Notes under the pieces: model-generated
Told to the model about the DNA's origin: nothing
The model's input: only the letters and a program-made list of their open reading frames with translations
Databases searched by the model: none
Assembly: GCF_014203795.1 (NCBI RefSeq)
Contig: NZ_JACHJU010000007.1
Coordinates: 1-64,000 of the forward strand
DNA from: Streptosporangium album
GTDB lineage: Bacteria > Actinomycetota > Actinomycetes > Streptosporangiales > Streptosporangiaceae
Length of the DNA stretch: 64,000 nucleotides
Direction of reading: 5' to 3'
Shown here: positions 61,346 to 64,000 of the stretch, piece after piece
Position numbering within the stretch: position 1 is the first letter of the stretch
How the letters are laid out: each line of letters opens with the position of its first letter
Translations under genes and position numbers: made by a program

Positions 61346-62461
61346 GTGGTCACCCCGACGCCTGCCGATCCGAGCCTCGTCGTCCTCCACCGGTGGACGG
61401 ACCTGAACCCGAGCGAGAGCGGGCTGGCCGACTACCACGATCCGTTCGGCACTGCCAGGACCTGGGAGTACGCCCGCTGGACCGGCGAGGAGAGGGCCAT
61501 CGGGTTCTCCGCGACCGAGCTCGTGCCGTCATGGACGGCGAGCACCCCGCCGGGGACCTGGCTGGAGGTCGCGCTGCAGGCCCGCACCGTCTCCGGCGAC
61601 CTCACCAAGTGGTACGTGATGGGCCGCTGGGCCGAGAGCGACCACGACGTCCACCGGACCTCGCTGCCCGGTCAGGGCGACGAGGACGGCGACGTCGCGG
61701 TGGACACCTACGTGGCCACCACGCCGGTCGTCGCCTACCGGCTCAGGTTCACGCTGTACGGCACGGGCGCGCGGGTCCACCGGGCCGGGGTGATGGCCTC
61801 GGCGGTGCCCTCGCTGCCGGCGGTGCCGGTGAGTCCACCCGGAGAGGCCCGGGGCATCGAGCTGGACGTGCCGCGGCGGTCGCAGAAGGTCCACGCGGGA
61901 CACTTCCCCGAGTGGGACGGCGGCGGGGAGAACTGGTGCGCTCCTGCCTCGATGAGCATGGTGCTCGCCTACTGGGGGCGCGGCCCTCAGCCGGACGACC
62001 TGTCCTGGGTCACGCCGGGAGACCCGTGCCCGGCCGTGGACCACGCCGCCCGGGACATGTACGACCACAGCTACCAGGGCACCGGGAACTGGCCGTTCGG
62101 CGTGGCCTACGTCGGCCGGTACGGCCTGGAGGGATTCGTCACCCGGCTGCGCTCGCTCACCGAGCTGGAGCGCCTGGTCCACGCCGGAATCCCGGTGGCC
62201 ACCTCGCAGTCGTTCCGTGACCACGAGCTGCCCGGTTCGGGATACTCCACCGGCGGCCACATCATGGTCGTCATCGGCTTCACCGCGGATGGTGATGTCA
62301 TCGCCAACGACCCCGCCGCGCCGGACGACGACACGGTGCGGCGGGTCTATCCTCGGACCGCGTTCGAGAACGTATGGCTCCGAAGGTCCGGCAGCGGGGG
62401 GATCGTGCACATCGTCCACCCGCCCGGCTTTGTCCTGCCCCCTTCCGACGGCAACTGGTGA
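61346..62461 (+). CDS. Peptidase C39-family protein
   Basis: A 371-aa protein. The N-terminal ~175 residues are a beta domain (TWLEVALQARTVSGDLTKWYVMGRWAE). The C39-like papain-fold domain has Cys in GGGENWCAPASMSMVLAYWG, His in STGGHIMVVIGF and Asp/Asn in VIANDPAA. The start is GTG 61346; no signal peptide is seen, although an upstream leader cannot be excluded. In actinomycetes such proteins may be cell-wall or secreted cysteine peptidases. It is 3 bp from the next gene, a serine peptidase, and probably in one operon with it. Confidence 0.85.
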   Translation: MVTPTPADPSLVVLHRWTDLNPSESGLADYHDPFGTARTWEYARWTGEERAIGFSATELVPSWTASTPPGTWLEVALQARTVSGDLTKWYVMGRWAESDHDVHRTSLPGQGDEDGDVAVDTYVATTPVVAYRLRFTLYGTGARVHRAGVMASAVPSLPAVPVSPPGEARGIELDVPRRSQKVHAGHFPEWDGGGENWCAPASMSMVLAYWGRGPQPDDLSWVTPGDPCPAVDHAARDMYDHSYQGTGNWPFGVAYVGRYGLEGFVTRLRSLTELERLVHAGIPVATSQSFRDHELPGSGYSTGGHIMVVIGFTADGDVIANDPAAPDDDTVRRVYPRTAFENVWLRRSGSGGIVHIVHPPGFVLPPSDGNW

Positions 62462-62464
62462 TCC

Positions 62465-64000
62465 ATGCTGAACGACTCTCCCATCCGCCCCGTCGACGTT
62501 GCCAGGGTGGACGACCGTCCGCTCTGGGTGGAGATCTGCGGGGAGGAGGTGTGGTGGGACGAACCTCGTCCGCACGAGGGCGGACGCAGGTGTGTGGTCC
62601 GGCGCGGGCCGGACGGCGTGCCCCGTGACGCGCTTCCCCCGGGCTGGAACTCCCGTAACCGCCTCATCGAGTACGGCGGGCGCTCCTGGCGACCGCTGCC
62701 CGGCGGCGGGGTCGTGTTCACCAACTGGTCCGACCAGCGGATCTACCGGTACGACGGGCACGCGGAGCCCGTCCCCCTCACCCCGGACGACGGTGCCCGC
62801 TACGGCGACCTCTACCTGCCGCCGGGGCGCGACGAGGTCTGGGCCGTCCGCGAGATCCACCTCGCGGAGCCGCAGCCCGGCGCACCCGGTGCGCGGATCG
62901 ACCCCCGCCGGGACCTGGTCGCGGTCCCGCTGGACGGCGGGGCGGTGCGGGTCATCACCGCGGCCCAGCACTTCCTGACCAACCCCCGCCTCTCCCCCGA
63001 CGGGACGCACGTCGCCTGGATCGGCTGGAACCACCCGGCCATGCCGTGGGACGGCACCGAGCTGTGCGTGGCCTCCCTGGACGCGGCCGGGTCGGCCGGG
63101 CAGTACCGGGTCGTCGCCGGTGGCCCCGAGGAGTCGGTGATCCAGGCCGAGTGGCGCGACGACGGCGCGCTCTACGCGCTCACCGACCCGGACGGCTGGT
63201 GGAACCTGCACCTGGTCCCCCTCGACGGCTCGCCCGCCCGCAACCTGGCCCCGCTGCGGGAGGAGTGCGGCGACGCGATCTGGCGGCTCGGCAACACCTG
63301 GTTCGCGCTCGCGGGCGACAAGATCGTCATGGTGCACGGCACCCCGGCCCGCCGCCGCCTCGGCCTGCTGGACCCGGCCACCGGCGAGATCACCGATCTC
63401 GACGCCCCGCCCACCTACTGGAACCCGACGGTCTCGGTCGGCGGGGACCTGGTGGCGGGCGTGGGCGCCTCGCCGTACACGCCGTTCGAGGTCGTCACGG
63501 TGGACCTGCGCACCGGCGCGCACGCCGTCCTGTCGGCGGAGAAGGATCTGCCCGACCGAGACGCGCTGCCCGTCCCGGAGGCGGTGACCTTCGACGGCGT
63601 GCACGCGCATCTCTACCCCCCGCGCGGCGTCACCGGCCCCGCCCCTTACGTGATCTTCGTCCACGGCGGGCCGACCAGCGCGAGCACGATGGTCCTCGAC
63701 GTGGAGATCGCCTACTTCACCAGCCGGGGCATCGGCGTGGCCGACGTGAACTACGGCGGTTCCACCGGGTACGGCCGCGCCTACCGGGAGCGGCTGCGCC
63801 ACCAGTGGGGCGTGGTCGACGTGCGCGACTCCGAGACCGTGGCGCGCGGCCTGATCGCCTCGGGGAAGGCGGACGCCTCGAAGGTCGCGATCCGCGGCGG
63901 CAGCGCGGGTGGCTGGACGTCGGTGGCCGCGCTGGTGCACAGCACGGTGTTCCGCGGCGCGGTGGCCAACTACGCGATCACCGACCCGGAGGGCTGGGCC
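62465..64000 (+). CDS. S9-family prolyl oligopeptidase/acylaminoacyl-peptidase (3' end outside window)
   Basis: The frame from ATG 62465 (MLNDSPIRPVDVARVDDRPLWVEICGEEVWWDE) is open to base 64000, 512 codons so far. The N-terminal part is a beta-propeller (LSPDGTHVAWIGWNHPAMPWDGTELCVASL). The alpha/beta hydrolase domain begins near YVIFVHGGPTSAS (oxyanion region HGGP), followed by VNYGGSTGYGRAYRERL and the nucleophile RGGSAGGWTSVAAL (G-x-S-x-G). The catalytic Asp and His should lie beyond the window. It cleaves short peptides or acyl-peptides in the cytoplasm. It starts 3 bp after the C39 gene stop. Confidence 0.93.
   Translation, partial: MLNDSPIRPVDVARVDDRPLWVEICGEEVWWDEPRPHEGGRRCVVRRGPDGVPRDALPPGWNSRNRLIEYGGRSWRPLPGGGVVFTNWSDQRIYRYDGHAEPVPLTPDDGARYGDLYLPPGRDEVWAVREIHLAEPQPGAPGARIDPRRDLVAVPLDGGAVRVITAAQHFLTNPRLSPDGTHVAWIGWNHPAMPWDGTELCVASLDAAGSAGQYRVVAGGPEESVIQAEWRDDGALYALTDPDGWWNLHLVPLDGSPARNLAPLREECGDAIWRLGNTWFALAGDKIVMVHGTPARRRLGLLDPATGEITDLDAPPTYWNPTVSVGGDLVAGVGASPYTPFEVVTVDLRTGAHAVLSAEKDLPDRDALPVPEAVTFDGVHAHLYPPRGVTGPAPYVIFVHGGPTSASTMVLDVEIAYFTSRGIGVADVNYGGSTGYGRAYRERLRHQWGVVDVRDSETVARGLIASGKADASKVAIRGGSAGGWTSVAALVHSTVFRGAVANYAITDPEGWA

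Noticed and set aside
61529-63940. An 803-codon frame antisense to the C39 and S9 peptidases
   Set aside because: Catalytic motifs of both peptidases lie on the plus strand; the antisense protein is His/Arg/Gly-rich filler.

Overview
The window is GC-rich actinobacterial DNA: most genes favour G or C at third codon positions, and GTG/TTG starts and 4-nt ATGA/GTGA overlaps are common. A cvnABCD conservon, Scr1/DUF397 remnants, a mutA-mutB-meaB operon, a SWIM/DUF6493 pair and several actinobacterial integrase relics point to a filamentous actinomycete. A Streptosporangiales-like host fits best, but the genus cannot be fixed from this sequence alone.

Layout. 0-1.4 kb: the end of an MFS exporter overlapping a PLP-dependent threonine dehydratase-like gene. 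1.4-3.9 kb: an integration scar with two decayed tyrosine recombinases around an aminoglycoside phosphotransferase-like gene, then hairpins, a palindrome and a tRNA 3'-half-like sequence. 3.9-7.1 kb: a chagasin-like lipoprotein, a DinB/maleylpyruvate-isomerase-like protein and a CehA/McbA-type metallohydrolase. 7.3-15.4 kb, all on the minus strand: a translationally coupled P450 / class I terpene synthase / class II diterpene-type cyclase operon, followed by a complete conservon (sensor kinase, roadblock, DUF742, small GTPase). This is the most interesting intact functional neighbourhood. 15.8-20.8 kb: methylmalonyl-CoA mutase small and large subunits and the MeaB chaperone. 20.9-33.3 kb: a peptidoglycan amidase, a Ser/Thr kinase, an acyltransferase, a DUF1023 hydrolase, a two-component system, an amidohydrolase divergent from its probable GntR repressor across a perfect palindrome, an AAA ATPase, a DUF4232 protein, and a WYL regulator divergent from a VOC protein.

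33.5-36 kb: a luciferase-like monooxygenase gene split by an intact-looking IS5-family element. The element has terminal inverted repeats, a 3-bp AGT target duplication and a passenger gene besides the transposase. 36.1-40.5 kb: a SWIM zinc-finger gene coupled to a DUF6493-type gene that carries a 1-nt frameshift in a G7 run. 40.5-44.3 kb: a patchwork of remnants (histidine kinase tail, DedA core, Scr1 regulator, 5'-truncated PadR, tyrosine and serine recombinases) with a few intact genes between them.

45.4-57.2 kb: two separate modules in which DGPF/YCII proteins are translationally coupled to ECF42-type sigma factors with long C-terminal extensions. They lie near an ArsR-SRPBCC-dihydrofolate-reductase-like triad and another reductase. 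Between the modules is a dead Tn3-family transposase with a nonsense codon and internal deletions. Further recombinase, YCII and Tn3 fragments follow, then a 14-TMS drug exporter. 57.5-64 kb: DUF6204 and TetR genes divergent from an ABC protein that looks like an in-frame ATPase-permease deletion fusion, a receptor-like Ser/Thr kinase with only two WD40 repeats, a C39-family peptidase and the start of an S9 prolyl-oligopeptidase-type enzyme that runs off the window.

No rRNA, complete tRNA or CRISPR array was seen. Family assignments rest on motif recognition by eye; no searches were run.
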